From Sinomicrobium oceani (GTDB taxonomy: Bacteria; Bacteroidota; Bacteroidia; Flavobacteriales; Flavobacteriaceae): a stretch of DNA of 64,000 bases. The translations under genes were made by a program, and so were the position numbers. The stretch is taken from contig NZ_FPJE01000017.1 in the NCBI RefSeq assembly GCF_900119185.1, forward strand, positions 45,493-109,492, written 5' to 3'. Position 1 is the first letter of the stretch; each line of letters begins with the position of its first letter. The notes beneath the pieces were generated by a model. It was not told where the DNA came from. It saw only the letters and a list, made by a program, of their open reading frames with translations, and ran no database searches. Shown piece by piece: positions 1-9,956 of the stretch.

Positions 1-1
1 G

Positions 2-244
2 AGTATGAATGCTTTTAAATTTGAAGGAAAAGCTTTTTATCCCTACCTTAAAAACTGCCCGATCCACCCGGAACGCAACGAAAAAGAGCTGCCTACCGCC
101 TTACTCAACATGGTCCATGATTTTCCGGGAACCGCTGTCGGTATTCCCTTTGCCGAACACGTTCCGGACCTTACGGCCAAAGATGATATCGTCGACGTTA
201 AAAGATACCTGGAAAAACATTTTCCGGAACTCCATTGGGGATAA
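2..244 (+). CDS. C-terminal part of an unidentified protein (partial)
   Basis: An open frame runs into the left edge of the window and ends at TAA 242-244. The visible part is about 80 residues, ending in PELHWG. The ATG at 5 may be an internal Met, because the frame is still open upstream of it. I do not recognise the family: there is no signal peptide, membrane segment or catalytic motif in the visible part. It is the only plus-strand gene here and converges on the minus-strand SusCD locus, with terminator-like hairpins in between. Codon use and the lack of a competing frame make it plausible as the end of a real gene. Confidence 0.5.
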   Translation, partial: SMNAFKFEGKAFYPYLKNCPIHPERNEKELPTALLNMVHDFPGTAVGIPFAEHVPDLTAKDDIVDVKRYLEKHFPELHWG

Positions 245-291
245 TCCCCTCGCAAAGACAATCCGTTACACCATAAAAAATCCGTACTACG

Positions 292-311
292 CGCCCTCCA
301 AAAAGAGGGCG
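292..311 (+). terminator. Possible intrinsic terminator after the first gene
   Basis: A perfect 7-bp inverted repeat, CGCCCTC at 292-298 and GAGGGCG at 305-311, has a six-base loop. It lies 48 bases after the stop of the partial plus-strand gene. Only a weak T-rich stretch follows, so it is less convincing than the hairpin at 443-470. Confidence 0.35.
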
Positions 312-442
312 TGTTAAGTTTTATACGGTTTGGCGTCAGCCATACAAGAGCTGTGGTTGCCCGCACAGGCTATCTGAATCCTCGATGAGAATACCACACT
401 ACCCATCGCCCGCCCTGCACACTTGCGATAACCATAAAAAAA

Positions 443-470
443 TAAAAGCTGCCTTTTACGGCAGCTTTTA
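443..470. terminator. Bidirectional intrinsic terminator
   Basis: A perfect 11-bp inverted repeat pairs TAAAAGCTGCC (443-453) with GGCAGCTTTTA (460-470) around a six-base loop. The arms begin and end in A/T runs, so a U-tract exists in both directions. It sits between the convergent partial gene at the left edge and the minus-strand gene ending at 519, and probably ends transcription of the SusCD locus. Confidence 0.75.
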
Positions 471-518
471 ACTAATCAAATCAAAATAACTAAAAAACAA
501 AGTTCAAACATTGCATTG

Positions 519-1844
519 TTATTCGAGTCCGGACAAATCCACCACAGGCGGCACGCCCGAAGCTTCGCGGGTGTGATAGCTGTCTATTTCCGTATTCGTA
601 CTGAAAAAGCCGCAGTTTTGCATAAAGAACGCGTTACCTTCGGCTCCTCCCGCATAATCCATCCGGGCCTCTTTCCTGGCCGTGGCGTCGGCGGTAAATT
701 TCGCCCTGGTGAGTTCGTGCCATGTACCGGACACATCTCTTACCCACTGATTGGCGTACATTCCTTTTCGGCTTTTAAAGCCTGTTTCCGTACGGAAATT
801 TTCCAGGAACGAGTGCGGTCTGGTCAGGTATGTGCTGGTATGCGGCCTGCGGAAGCTCGCTATAAGTTGCCAGTTCCCGGTCTCGGGGGCATAGAACCAT
901 GCCGTGAAATCGGTGGAGTTGTTTACGGAGGGCTCTCCTTTAAGCAAAAACTTATAGGTTGTTCCGGCTGTCCACATGAATTTTTTATAACTCTGTCCCC
1001 CGGAACCTTCATTACCGAATTCTCCCGTCTGTACATCCGGTCCTTTATCGAGCAGAATAATCTTGTAATCATCCGGAATGGTAGAGGGGTCATCGGTTTC
1101 GTAAGGGCTCCATACGGAAAACAATATTCTGCGTTCCGACTCCGAATTGACCTGGATACCAAAATATCCCTGCCCGAAACCATTGGCCATAAAGTAAGAT
1201 CCCAGGACATCTTCGCCTTCCGGTACGGTAACTTCGTTATAAAACCAAAGAATATCGGAAGAGGCCGGCACATCGTACGTCAGATGAACGGAAGGCCCCC
1301 GGCGTCCCCAGTAAAAATCGTCCTTTACATAATATACGGTATCTTCGGTTGCACTCCCCCCGATTAACACCTCATTAACATCGGCGATATAATCGGACGT
1401 CTTTTCCTTACCCTGTAATTCCACATAATAATAACCGGGATTTTCCACCTCGAATTTCCCGATGGAAACGTCTTCGTAATCCGTATTTTCGAGGGTAATC
1501 TCCCGGGTATCACCGTCGAGGGTCACATTCAGTACGGATGCACCGGTTGGTGCTTTGGCATGGAGCCCTACATAAATCTCACCCGGAGCAGTCACCTTAA
1601 ACCAGGTCCGGATCACTTGTCCGGTATCGGTCCAGTTATGGACCCCCGAATCGAAAATTACGTCTTCATTGGCCCCTGTATCGTTAACGATCCAACTGTT
1701 TCCGCCCGGGGGAATACGAATGGTGTATTCCGGCACTTCGGTTTCTTCATCGGTATTGCCGGGAATGCCGTTACCGTTAATACAGGAGGCAAAGAGCCCT
1801 GCCACCAGCAGTACATAACATTGTTTTATAAGATAATAAGCCAT
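519..1844 (-). CDS. Secreted lipoprotein with DUF5077- and DUF3472-like domains
   Basis: 441 residues. The N-terminus is a lipoprotein signal with lipobox LFASC, putting the acylated Cys at residue 21, so the protein should be anchored in the outer membrane. The first half (roughly 35-170) resembles DUF5077, a beta-sandwich module. The second half, with a glycan-associated, Trp/Tyr/Gly-rich pattern, resembles DUF3472. Both occur together in Bacteroidota surface proteins of carbohydrate utilisation loci; the activity is not established. It is the last gene after susC and susD, 18 bases behind susD, so it is probably co-transcribed and works on the same ligand. Family assignment rests on remembered sequence style rather than an alignment. 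Confidence 0.7.
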   Translation of the reverse strand: MAYYLIKQCYVLLVAGLFASCINGNGIPGNTDEETEVPEYTIRIPPGGNSWIVNDTGANEDVIFDSGVHNWTDTGQVIRTWFKVTAPGEIYVGLHAKAPTGASVLNVTLDGDTREITLENTDYEDVSIGKFEVENPGYYYVELQGKEKTSDYIADVNEVLIGGSATEDTVYYVKDDFYWGRRGPSVHLTYDVPASSDILWFYNEVTVPEGEDVLGSYFMANGFGQGYFGIQVNSESERRILFSVWSPYETDDPSTIPDDYKIILLDKGPDVQTGEFGNEGSGGQSYKKFMWTAGTTYKFLLKGEPSVNNSTDFTAWFYAPETGNWQLIASFRRPHTSTYLTRPHSFLENFRTETGFKSRKGMYANQWVRDVSGTWHELTRAKFTADATARKEARMDYAGGAEGNAFFMQNCGFFSTNTEIDSYHTREASGVPPVVDLSGLE

Positions 1845-1862
1845 AACATAAGTGGTTTTTGG

Positions 1863-3509
1863 TTAATCGTTCTGTGTCAATGTCGGCTGTGCATTGATCT
1901 GGTTTTCCGGGATAAATTCTATGACCCGTTTGTCTGTAGGCTGTACTTCGAAATACGGTTTGTTACCATTGAGGTGGGTTCCGGGATAGCGTCTGTTCAA
2001 CACCCTGTTATTACGGAAAACATCGAACTTGCGGTGCCCTTCAAAGGCCAGCTCCAGACGGCGTTCTTCGAGAACGATATCCAGTACGTCTTTTCCGGAC
2101 GGAATGTTCGACACATCTTCGTATTGCGGTATACCCGCACGCTCCCGGATGATATCGACATTCTTTATCGCTTCTCCCGCATTTCCCGCCTTGGCATAGG
2201 CTTCTGCCTTATTAAGGTACATTTCGGCCAGCCGGGATACGACGGGCGACCATAATTGCGGGATATTTTCCTGCATGGATGCTTTCAGGATATAGAATTT
2301 CGGATAGCCGTTACGTTTCTCCATATCGTAATCTTTGATCACGTATATTTTTTCCCCGCCGTACTCGATGTAATACCGGGTAAGATCACCATCGGTTTCG
2401 GACTGCACAGGCACGTTGCTTCCGTCTTCGGTAAAATAGGTCGTTCCGTTTTGCTCGGATGTTCTGCGGAACTGGTATTTATAATCCGTATCCACCCAGT
2501 ATACCGCAGGGATACGGTCGCCGTTTTCGTCGGTAAGGTACTGGGCTTCTATAAATGCTTTTCGCACATCTTCGGGGTGCTCATCGATTAGCTGCAGGTA
2601 AGACCACGATGCATACATCTCTCCCCATCCTACATTCTGTATCGAAGCATAGAGAGACCCTACAGTGTACCACCCATTGCTGTAATCGGACTCCTTGCGA
2701 TAGCGTAAACAGAAAATAGTTTCGGTATTATCTTCAGGGACCTTGACGAAATATCTTCCCATTTCGGATTGTGGTACTAACTGAAAGCGCTGGGAATCGA
2801 TCACCTTATCGGCATAGGTTATGGCCTTTTCATTCTCGCCCATATACAGGTACACCCTGGACAGCAAGGCCTGTGCAGCTTCTTTGGTGGCGTATGCATT
2901 GGACTTGTCGAGCGTCATCAGGGATTCTGCCTTGAGCAGATCGGAGACTACCTGATCGTAGACTTCCCCTACCGTATTTCTGTCCGGAAGGTCTTCTACA
3001 TCGGCGGTGAGTTTCAGGGGTATTCCGAGGTTGGAAGTTCCCTGGTTGTAAGGTCTGCCGTAGATATTTACCATTTCAAAAAACACATAGGCCCTCAGAA
3101 AATAGTTTTCCCCTATGAGCTGATCGGATTCGGGCGATTCTCCTTCGGCGATCAGCGATATGACCTTGTTACACCCTACGACAGCCCGAAAACCCGAAGA
3201 CCAGAGATCATTAGACCGGTAGCTGTTTACGATATTCTGATAATTATACGAATAAAACAACGGGTCTGTCGTTGTTCCGCTCAGGGCAATGTTATCACCG
3301 GGGTACTCGGTGTACCGGTGCAATTGCGGGGCAAAACCATAACCGTCGGGATCTCCTTTAAGGATAGAATAGTTTCCTAAGGTCACGGCCTCAATAGCGC
3401 CTTCGTTCTCAAAAAGTTCTTCTTCCCGGATATCCTCATACGGAAACCGGTCTACGTTACAGGCGACCAGGGTGACCGCCGTAAAGATGGTATATATAAT
3501 GCGTTTCAT
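1863..3509 (-). CDS. SusD/RagB family surface nutrient-binding lipoprotein
   Basis: 548 residues, normal for the family. The lipoprotein signal ends in LVAC (Cys17). The N-terminal region continues with the typical SusD beginning (residues 18-50, rich in acidic residues). TPR-like helices in the middle and the C-terminal RERAGIP and EERRLELAFEGHRKFD motifs are SusD hallmarks. SusD lids the SusC barrel and captures oligosaccharides or peptides at the cell surface. It starts 18 bases after the partner susC stop at 3528, so the two are translated from one message. The ligand cannot be read from the sequence; the neighbouring GH109-like enzyme suggests an amino-sugar-containing glycan. Confidence 0.95.
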   Translation of the reverse strand: MKRIIYTIFTAVTLVACNVDRFPYEDIREEELFENEGAIEAVTLGNYSILKGDPDGYGFAPQLHRYTEYPGDNIALSGTTTDPLFYSYNYQNIVNSYRSNDLWSSGFRAVVGCNKVISLIAEGESPESDQLIGENYFLRAYVFFEMVNIYGRPYNQGTSNLGIPLKLTADVEDLPDRNTVGEVYDQVVSDLLKAESLMTLDKSNAYATKEAAQALLSRVYLYMGENEKAITYADKVIDSQRFQLVPQSEMGRYFVKVPEDNTETIFCLRYRKESDYSNGWYTVGSLYASIQNVGWGEMYASWSYLQLIDEHPEDVRKAFIEAQYLTDENGDRIPAVYWVDTDYKYQFRRTSEQNGTTYFTEDGSNVPVQSETDGDLTRYYIEYGGEKIYVIKDYDMEKRNGYPKFYILKASMQENIPQLWSPVVSRLAEMYLNKAEAYAKAGNAGEAIKNVDIIRERAGIPQYEDVSNIPSGKDVLDIVLEERRLELAFEGHRKFDVFRNNRVLNRRYPGTHLNGNKPYFEVQPTDKRVIEFIPENQINAQPTLTQND

Positions 3510-3527
3510 GTGTCTTTCGGCTTTACG

Positions 3528-6476
3528 TTAAAATGAAAGGTTTATCCCCAGTGTCAGTCGCTGCGATACGGGATATAACATACTGTAGTACCCCACTCCC
3601 TGGATCGGGTTGTTAGGGTCTACCCCCACTTCCGGATCCATTCCGGAAAAGTCGGTAAACGTCAACAGGTTATCACCGGACAGGTACAACTCGGCATTGG
3701 TGATCCCTACCGAACTCAGCCAGGTTTGCGGAATGGTATATCCGACCCTTATATTTCGCAACCGGAGATAACTCCCGTCCTCGAGGTACCTGGACGATAT
3801 CTTGTTGGACAGGCTGTTTCCGCCATACACCAGCCGGGGGTGTGTAGCCTCGTCACCGGGCTGCTCCCACCTGCTCCATCCGTCGGCAAGCACTTGCTGA
3901 TTGTAGGTGGGGTATGCCCCGTCCGCATCGTAAAGCTCCCTGCTCGAATTGTATATTTTCCCACCTTTACTGAATACGAAATTGGCTGAAAAAGTGATCC
4001 CTTTATAAGCCAGCCTGGTATTGAACCCTCCGTAGAAATCGGGAGAGGCCGTTCCTACTTTCTGCCGGGTTGCACTGTTGTAATCGGAAGTCTGTGATTT
4101 TTCACCGGTTTGCGGATCGACTACTTCCCACAACGGATCCCCGGTCTGGGTATCTACACCGAGCCACTTACGCATATACCAGGTATTGACATCTTCCCCT
4201 TTACGGAAGATCTTGGTATCGTTGTTTATAATATCCTGGTTTTCGAACAACTCGGTAATTTCGTTCTTATTGGTTCCGATGTTAAAACCTACACTCCAGG
4301 AAAAGGTATCGGTAGCAAAAGCATCGAAAGAGGCGGAAGCTTCATATCCGATATTCTTTACGCCTCCTATATTCTCCCAGTAACCGTCATACCCGGAAGA
4401 TGCAGGTAGCTTGACGAAGTAGAGCAGGTCGGAAGTATTTTTGTTATAGTATTCCAGGGAAAGGTTCAGTTTATTGAAAAACCTGGTATCTAAACCGATG
4501 TTGGTCTGATAGGACTTCTCCCAGGCCAGGTCGTCATTGCGCAGTTGCTTGAGGGCAGCAGCGGGACGTCCGTCATAAGGGTTATCCACAGAATACAGCT
4601 CGAACTGCGGGTACAGGTTGTCCGGCCGGTTCCCCAGGGCGCCGTAACTGGCTCTTAACTTTAACTGATCTACCGCTTCGACATTAAAAAAATCTTCGTT
4701 GTGAATATTCCATCCTCCACTGAAGGAGTAGAATGTTCCGTACTGGTTATCCAGCCCGAAGTTGGACGCTCCGTCCCTACGCAGGGAAACCTGGGCGAGA
4801 TAACGATCAGCATAACCGTAATTGGCATTGACAAGAACGGACTGTAATGCATATTCGTTCTTGGTGCCGCCTACTGCTCCGGGGGTAACGGTATTTCCGA
4901 GAACCTCATCGCCGGAGATAAGCCCGCGCCCCGTTGCCGACATGCTTTCATATACATAATCGTTGTATTCGTAAGCCACAAGCGCATTGATACTGTGATC
5001 GCCGAAGGTATTGGAGTACCGGAGCATCTGGTTGGTAAACCGCGTGATCCTTTTGGAATCGAACTGGTAAAGCTCACCGTTTACAGCCTGCCCGGAAGTA
5101 GATTGCGGATCGGTGTATGACTTGTTGTCGCTGCGGAAAAGCGTATAGCTGTTGGTAGAAATAAATTTCAGATTAGGCAGTATTTCAAATTCGACGTCGA
5201 AATTGGAATAGAGGTTAAACTCAGTGCCCTTCGTATAATTCCACTGCAGGTCATAGAGGTAATTACTCTGGTCCCTTCCGTACCAGCTCCCGGAAAAATC
5301 TCTTGGGTTAATAAGGTTTCCTTCCCCGTCATAAGGAGCATCCCAGGGCAGGTTGAGATACATCTGGTACAGGGAATGCTGCCTGTTTTCGCGCGTGTTA
5401 TAGTTTACGGCAAATTTGGGCTTCAGCGTAAGCCTGTCGTTTACTTTGTAGTCGTGGTTCAGACGAAAACTCAGACGATCGAATTCGTAGTCCTTAACCG
5501 TTCCGGTCTCATCATAGTATCCGAGTGAAATAAATGTTTTGGATTTTTCGGTACCGGCGGTAAACGTGAGGGTATGATCCTGTACGGTTCCGGTTTTGGT
5601 ACTGTTATCTATCCAGTTGTAATTGTTCTGCAACACCTCTTCCGAAAACCAGTCGGGAATATTACCGGGATTGGTAAACTTTCCGAAATAATCGTACAAC
5701 TGGTTGCCGTTCATCACTTCGAAATTCCCCTGGTTAAAAAAGGAAAAACCGGTCTTGGAGGAGAGCGTAAGCTGACTTTTCCCTGTTTTTCCCTGTTTGG
5801 TGGTCACCACGACAACCCCGTTGGCTCCGCGGGAACCGTAGAGCGAAGTCGCCGAAGCATCTTTCAGCACGGAGACCGACTCTATTTCGTTGGGATTGAG
5901 ATTGGGCGTACCGTGAACAATGACCCCGTCCACAACCCACAGCGGACTTACATTTCCGTTAATGGCAGCAAGTCCCCGAATTCGGATGGAAGGAAGCGAT
6001 CCCGGCTGTCCGGAACCCTGCATAACCTGTACCCCGGAGGCTTTTCCCTGAAGCATGGTAGAGACATCGGGTGAGGTGATGTCGGTAAGCTCTTTGGAAC
6101 TTACACTTTGTACCGAAGCGGTTACATCCGACTTTTTCTGGGTACCGTAGGCAACCACGACAACCTCATCCAATTCCGAAACATCTTCCTTGAGTTGTAC
6201 ATCGATAGTGGTTTGTCCGTTTATCGTAATGACCTGGGTAATCATACCGATATACGATATTTCGAGGGCTTTGCCTTCTGCGGGAACCGTAATCGAATAT
6301 TCTCCGTCCATCCCAGTGGAAGCTCCGACAGAAGTCCCTTTGACGACCACACTGGCCCCCATAATGGGAACCCCGGTATCGTCCGTAACCACTCCTTTTA
6401 CGGTTAAATTAGATTGTGCACGAACACATAAAAAACCGAAAAAGGAGAAGACCAAAAAGATCCATACATTTTTCAT
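3528..6476 (-). CDS. SusC/RagA family TonB-dependent outer membrane transporter
   Basis: 982 residues. A signal peptide ending CVRAQ precedes a carboxypeptidase-D regulatory-like domain (about 25-105), a TonB-box/plug start around the VVVVAYGTQKKSDVT segment, the plug with IRIRG and YGSRGANGVVVVTTK motifs, and a 22-strand beta barrel that ends LTLGINLSF with a terminal Phe, as expected for BAM-dependent insertion. It imports the ligand captured by the adjacent SusD using TonB energy. The order susC, susD, lipoprotein is the usual one. It is 82 bases downstream of the GH109-like gene and may share its transcript. Confidence 0.96.
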   Translation of the reverse strand: MKNVWIFLVFSFFGFLCVRAQSNLTVKGVVTDDTGVPIMGASVVVKGTSVGASTGMDGEYSITVPAEGKALEISYIGMITQVITINGQTTIDVQLKEDVSELDEVVVVAYGTQKKSDVTASVQSVSSKELTDITSPDVSTMLQGKASGVQVMQGSGQPGSLPSIRIRGLAAINGNVSPLWVVDGVIVHGTPNLNPNEIESVSVLKDASATSLYGSRGANGVVVVTTKQGKTGKSQLTLSSKTGFSFFNQGNFEVMNGNQLYDYFGKFTNPGNIPDWFSEEVLQNNYNWIDNSTKTGTVQDHTLTFTAGTEKSKTFISLGYYDETGTVKDYEFDRLSFRLNHDYKVNDRLTLKPKFAVNYNTRENRQHSLYQMYLNLPWDAPYDGEGNLINPRDFSGSWYGRDQSNYLYDLQWNYTKGTEFNLYSNFDVEFEILPNLKFISTNSYTLFRSDNKSYTDPQSTSGQAVNGELYQFDSKRITRFTNQMLRYSNTFGDHSINALVAYEYNDYVYESMSATGRGLISGDEVLGNTVTPGAVGGTKNEYALQSVLVNANYGYADRYLAQVSLRRDGASNFGLDNQYGTFYSFSGGWNIHNEDFFNVEAVDQLKLRASYGALGNRPDNLYPQFELYSVDNPYDGRPAAALKQLRNDDLAWEKSYQTNIGLDTRFFNKLNLSLEYYNKNTSDLLYFVKLPASSGYDGYWENIGGVKNIGYEASASFDAFATDTFSWSVGFNIGTNKNEITELFENQDIINNDTKIFRKGEDVNTWYMRKWLGVDTQTGDPLWEVVDPQTGEKSQTSDYNSATRQKVGTASPDFYGGFNTRLAYKGITFSANFVFSKGGKIYNSSRELYDADGAYPTYNQQVLADGWSRWEQPGDEATHPRLVYGGNSLSNKISSRYLEDGSYLRLRNIRVGYTIPQTWLSSVGITNAELYLSGDNLLTFTDFSGMDPEVGVDPNNPIQGVGYYSMLYPVSQRLTLGINLSF

Positions 6477-6558
6477 AAAATCTGAGTTTGAGTTAGTAGT
6501 TTAAAAGTAAACAACCTTTACCCGGTGCACGACCGGATGAAAGCTGCTGTGAGATCAG

Positions 6559-7917
6559 TTAATAGGTGTCTTTAATCCAGTTGTAGGGTTGTCTCCTTAC
6601 CCACATTCCCCTGGTAAAATCGGGAAAATCCTGGGGCTCCCCGTTGTTTTCTATGGAAGCTTCGGAAAGCGGTGTTATGGCACTCCATGCCGCGGCATCG
6701 TAGGCATCCAGAGGCGGTGCTATATTTTGTTTTGCCGACTCTACAAAAGCGTTCAGCACGAAGAAATCCATTCCGCCATGGCCTGCCCCCGTAGCGTGTT
6801 CGCCATACTTCTTCCAGAGCGGGTGATCGTACTTACGAAGCCATTCCTTATCGGAATCCCACCGATGTGGTTCGGATTTCCCTTCTATGTAGATGCGGTC
6901 GCCGTCATTTTCCCAAAGCCCGTTTGCGCCCTGAACCCGGAAACCGAGCGAATACGGCCTCGGAAGGTTACAATCGTGTGTTACGATAATCGTTTCGCCC
7001 TTAGCGGTCTCTATGGTGGTTGTAATCACATCTCCCTGCTTGAATTTCACCTTCGCATTCGGATGATCCTCTCCACCGTGTTTTACGATATAATTGTGGA
7101 GTCCGATAGCTTTGGTAGCGTTGGAGGTAAGTGATACGAAACGGTTTCCCCTGTTGATATCGCACATCACAGCTATAGGTCCTGCGCCATGTGTGGGATA
7201 CGTATCCCCGTTGCGGAGTACGGAATGCCAGGTTCTCCATTTGGCTTCGGAAATCGCATTGTCCCCGAATTCCACTCCCCCGCCATACGGTTGTTTGCCG
7301 TTGTTGAATTTTACCTCACGGAGATCGTGCTGGTAACCGCAGCGGAAGTGGACGAGTTCGCCAAAGACATTTTGTTTGACCATATTAAGTACGGCCAGGA
7401 TGTCTCTCCTGTAATTGACGTTTTCCAGGATCATAAGGTGCGAGCCTGTGGCTTCGTGTGTATTCACAAGGTCCCAGCATTCTTCGAGCGTATTGGCTGC
7501 AGAAACCTCGAGACCCGTGTACTTCCCGGCCTTCATGGCATCTACCGCCATCCGGGTATGCCACAGCCACGGTGTAGCGATAACAACAGCATCGACTTCT
7601 TTCAACTCCAGAAGATTACGATAGTCGTGGTCGGAATTACCGAAGAGCTTCGGTTTTTTAAAACCGGCATCTTCTATTTTCTTCACGGCAATCTTAATGC
7701 GTTCCGGATCTACATCGCAGATCGCTGTGATCTCTACGTCTTTTCGCTGTAACGCATTGTTAAGGTGGTTCGTTCCGCGAAGCCCCACACCTATAAATGC
7801 AAGCCGGAGTTTAGTATCTCCTTTGCCGTATATGCTCCCGAAAGACATATTGGGCACAACGGAAATACCAGCCCCCGCTATGGCTGTTTTTTTGATAAAA
7901 TCCCTTCTTGAACTCAT
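6559..7917 (-). CDS. Tat-exported Gfo/Idh/MocA family protein, GH109-like
   Basis: 452 residues. The N-terminus SSRRDFIKKTAIAGAG is a twin-arginine signal, so the protein is exported folded, probably with its cofactor bound. A Rossmann motif follows (FIGVGLRG near residue 40). The C-terminal half contains GAGHGGMDFF and the PLDAYDAAAWSA / DFPDFTRGMW segments that I associate with GH109, NAD-dependent alpha-N-acetylgalactosaminidases using an oxidation-elimination mechanism. A non-glycosidase oxidoreductase of the same superfamily cannot be excluded. Its place upstream of SusCD supports a periplasmic role on an imported glycan, perhaps one carrying GalNAc. Confidence 0.8.
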   Translation of the reverse strand: MSSRRDFIKKTAIAGAGISVVPNMSFGSIYGKGDTKLRLAFIGVGLRGTNHLNNALQRKDVEITAICDVDPERIKIAVKKIEDAGFKKPKLFGNSDHDYRNLLELKEVDAVVIATPWLWHTRMAVDAMKAGKYTGLEVSAANTLEECWDLVNTHEATGSHLMILENVNYRRDILAVLNMVKQNVFGELVHFRCGYQHDLREVKFNNGKQPYGGGVEFGDNAISEAKWRTWHSVLRNGDTYPTHGAGPIAVMCDINRGNRFVSLTSNATKAIGLHNYIVKHGGEDHPNAKVKFKQGDVITTTIETAKGETIIVTHDCNLPRPYSLGFRVQGANGLWENDGDRIYIEGKSEPHRWDSDKEWLRKYDHPLWKKYGEHATGAGHGGMDFFVLNAFVESAKQNIAPPLDAYDAAAWSAITPLSEASIENNGEPQDFPDFTRGMWVRRQPYNWIKDTY

Positions 7918-8108
7918 TTCAGTCAGTATTATGGTTTGTTAAAGTATTCCGGATTAATTTCTTTTACGAAGAAATAAATTTTTTACTAAAAAACAAATGT
8001 GTTCGAGAACAATTTTATATACAGAACAAAATTTTAACAGAATGTGAGAAGCCTGCGTTGCTTTTTTCTTGTATTTTTTGTAATAAAAAAAATACCGGAT
8101 TCGTAATC

Positions 8109-9590
8109 TCAGATAAAGATCATTCCGAATCCCAGATAAAGTAATGTGGTTAAAACTCCCGCCACCAATGCATAGGGCAACTGGGTATTTACATGGTCGA
8201 TATGGTCGCTTCCCGATGCCATGGAGGATATGATCGATGTATCTGAAATCGGCGAACAGTGGTCACCGAAAACCCCGCCACCAAGTGTTGCGGCAACAAC
8301 CAGGGTAAGTTCGGCCTGATGTATTTCTGCCATAGGAATGGCAATAGCCATCATAATGGCAAAGGTACCCCATGAGGTCCCTGTAGAAAAGGCGATAAAT
8401 GCACTGATAATAAAGATTATCGCCGGCAAAAACTGCGGGGAGAGCCAATCTTTGGAAAAATCAGCCACAAACGCCCCGGTACCCAATGCATTACAGGCAT
8501 TACCAATGGCAAATGCAAAAAGCATAAGTAGTGCGAGCGGCATAAGTTCACTGATCCCCTTTAGCGTAATGTCGATCATCTCCTTAGTACGCATAATTCC
8601 CTGTGCCCTGTACATGACCATAGCCGTTAACAGGGAAGCAAGTACGGCATATAGCACGGCAGAAGATCCGGACCCCTGCCCTATAGCCCTGAAGATATGA
8701 TCGCCGGGCCCGGTGGGGTCTTCTACATTATCCCACCCCGTATACGCGAGGTTAACAGGCATCATAAAAACCATGACGGCCAGCGGAACGATCATATTAA
8801 AAGCCCTGGGGTTTACGCCTTCCTTTGATTTAAAGGAGGTAACTTCATCGGAAAGCATGGGCTTTGCATTGTCGTTCATCAGTTTTCCGGTCTCCCGTGT
8901 CCGCTTCTCCGCCCGGGCCATCGGACCGAAATCCTTTTTGGACACAATTACCGCCAGGACAATAAGTATTGTAATGAGAGGGTAAAAATTATAGGCAATA
9001 GACGACAGCATGAGTGCAAACGGCTGTTCGGTTCCCTGCGTGACCAGCAATCCCATAATAAATGCCCCCCAGGCATTAAACGGAATGAGAATAGAGGAAG
9101 GTGCGGAGGTCGAATCTGCAATATAAGCCAGCTTTTCACGGGGGATCTTCAATTCGTCAAACACCGGCCGGTATAACGTACCTACGGTAAGCGAACTGAT
9201 ATTGGTTTCTACAAAAAGTAAAAGCCCGGTTACCATAGCCAATAACTGCACAATGATCCGGCTATACCCTTTCTGTTTTTTCTCCACACAGGCAATAAGC
9301 TTATTGAGCTGTATGATAAAACCTTCCACGCCTCTCGAATACTGGATAAACAGCAACAAAGCGCCCACCAGGGCACTGAACATGATAGTCCTCGTATTTC
9401 CGGGCGATTTAAATACATCTACAAAACCCTCTATTGTAGCCAGCGTACCGTCCAGTACATTCCAGTCGCTCATGATCAGCCATGAAAACCAGATCCCGAA
9501 AAGCAGGGCGAGATATACCTGTTTGGTGCGCAAAGCCAGGATAATCGCCAGCACCGGGGGTAAAACGGAGAGAAAACCATAATTGTCCAT
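8109..9590 (-). CDS. NhaC-type Na+/H+ antiporter family membrane protein
   Basis: 493 residues with about twelve hydrophobic segments. The stretch FSTGTSWGTF and the later GGGVFGDHCSPISDTS are the signature of the NhaC family (ion transporter superfamily). These exchange sodium for protons or, in some members, amino or organic acids. The start at 9590 gives a short cytoplasmic lead before the first helix. It lies 191 bases upstream of the GH109-like gene on the same strand; co-transcription is possible but there is no direct evidence. The true substrate may be an organic anion rather than Na+/H+ alone. Confidence 0.88.
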   Translation of the reverse strand: MDNYGFLSVLPPVLAIILALRTKQVYLALLFGIWFSWLIMSDWNVLDGTLATIEGFVDVFKSPGNTRTIMFSALVGALLLFIQYSRGVEGFIIQLNKLIACVEKKQKGYSRIIVQLLAMVTGLLLFVETNISSLTVGTLYRPVFDELKIPREKLAYIADSTSAPSSILIPFNAWGAFIMGLLVTQGTEQPFALMLSSIAYNFYPLITILIVLAVIVSKKDFGPMARAEKRTRETGKLMNDNAKPMLSDEVTSFKSKEGVNPRAFNMIVPLAVMVFMMPVNLAYTGWDNVEDPTGPGDHIFRAIGQGSGSSAVLYAVLASLLTAMVMYRAQGIMRTKEMIDITLKGISELMPLALLMLFAFAIGNACNALGTGAFVADFSKDWLSPQFLPAIIFIISAFIAFSTGTSWGTFAIMMAIAIPMAEIHQAELTLVVAATLGGGVFGDHCSPISDTSIISSMASGSDHIDHVNTQLPYALVAGVLTTLLYLGFGMIFI

Positions 9591-9798
9591 GTCGTATTCT
9601 ATATGCAGATTGCTTTTAGCATGTTACCGACCCGTCGACTATTTGTGATAGGCCTGCACAAAATAGGTGATTTTTGATTAAAATACTAATGGACGAGGCA
9701 TTTGGAAATTTTCTCAAAAAAATGACCTCCCTAAACCACTCATAACCAACACCTATACAACGCTTAAATGTATATATTCAAAAAATACCCGGTAATTA

Positions 9799-9829
9799 TT
9801 TGGTAAACCATAAAAAGCTCGTATATTTG
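9799..9829 (+). promoter_or_regulatory. Bacteroidota promoter of tRNA-fMet
   Basis: A -33 element TTTG (9799-9802) and a -7 element TATATTTG (9822-9829) are separated by 19 bases, matching the flavobacterial consensus TTTG-N19-TAnnTTTG exactly. The predicted transcription start is a few bases before the tRNA at 9843. Confidence 0.85.
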
Positions 9830-9842
9830 CCACCGCAAACAT

Positions 9843-9915
<73 letters not shown>

Positions 9916-9923
9916 CAACGGAA

Positions 9924-9956
9924 GAAACCTCAGTAAACACTGGGGTTTCGGCGTTT
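9924..9956 (+). terminator. Intrinsic terminator after tRNA-fMet
   Basis: GAAACCTCAGT (9924-9934) pairs with ACTGGGGTTTC (9939-9949) through 11 base pairs with one G:T wobble and a four-base loop. A short GGCGTTTT tail follows. It sits 9 bases after the mature tRNA end. Confidence 0.75.

Noticed and set aside
7918..8108. A/T-rich gap between the NhaC-type and GH109-like genes as a promoter
   Set aside because: Only partial CAAAnnTA-like words are present with wrong spacing; a 78-codon plus-strand frame here is also not protein-like.
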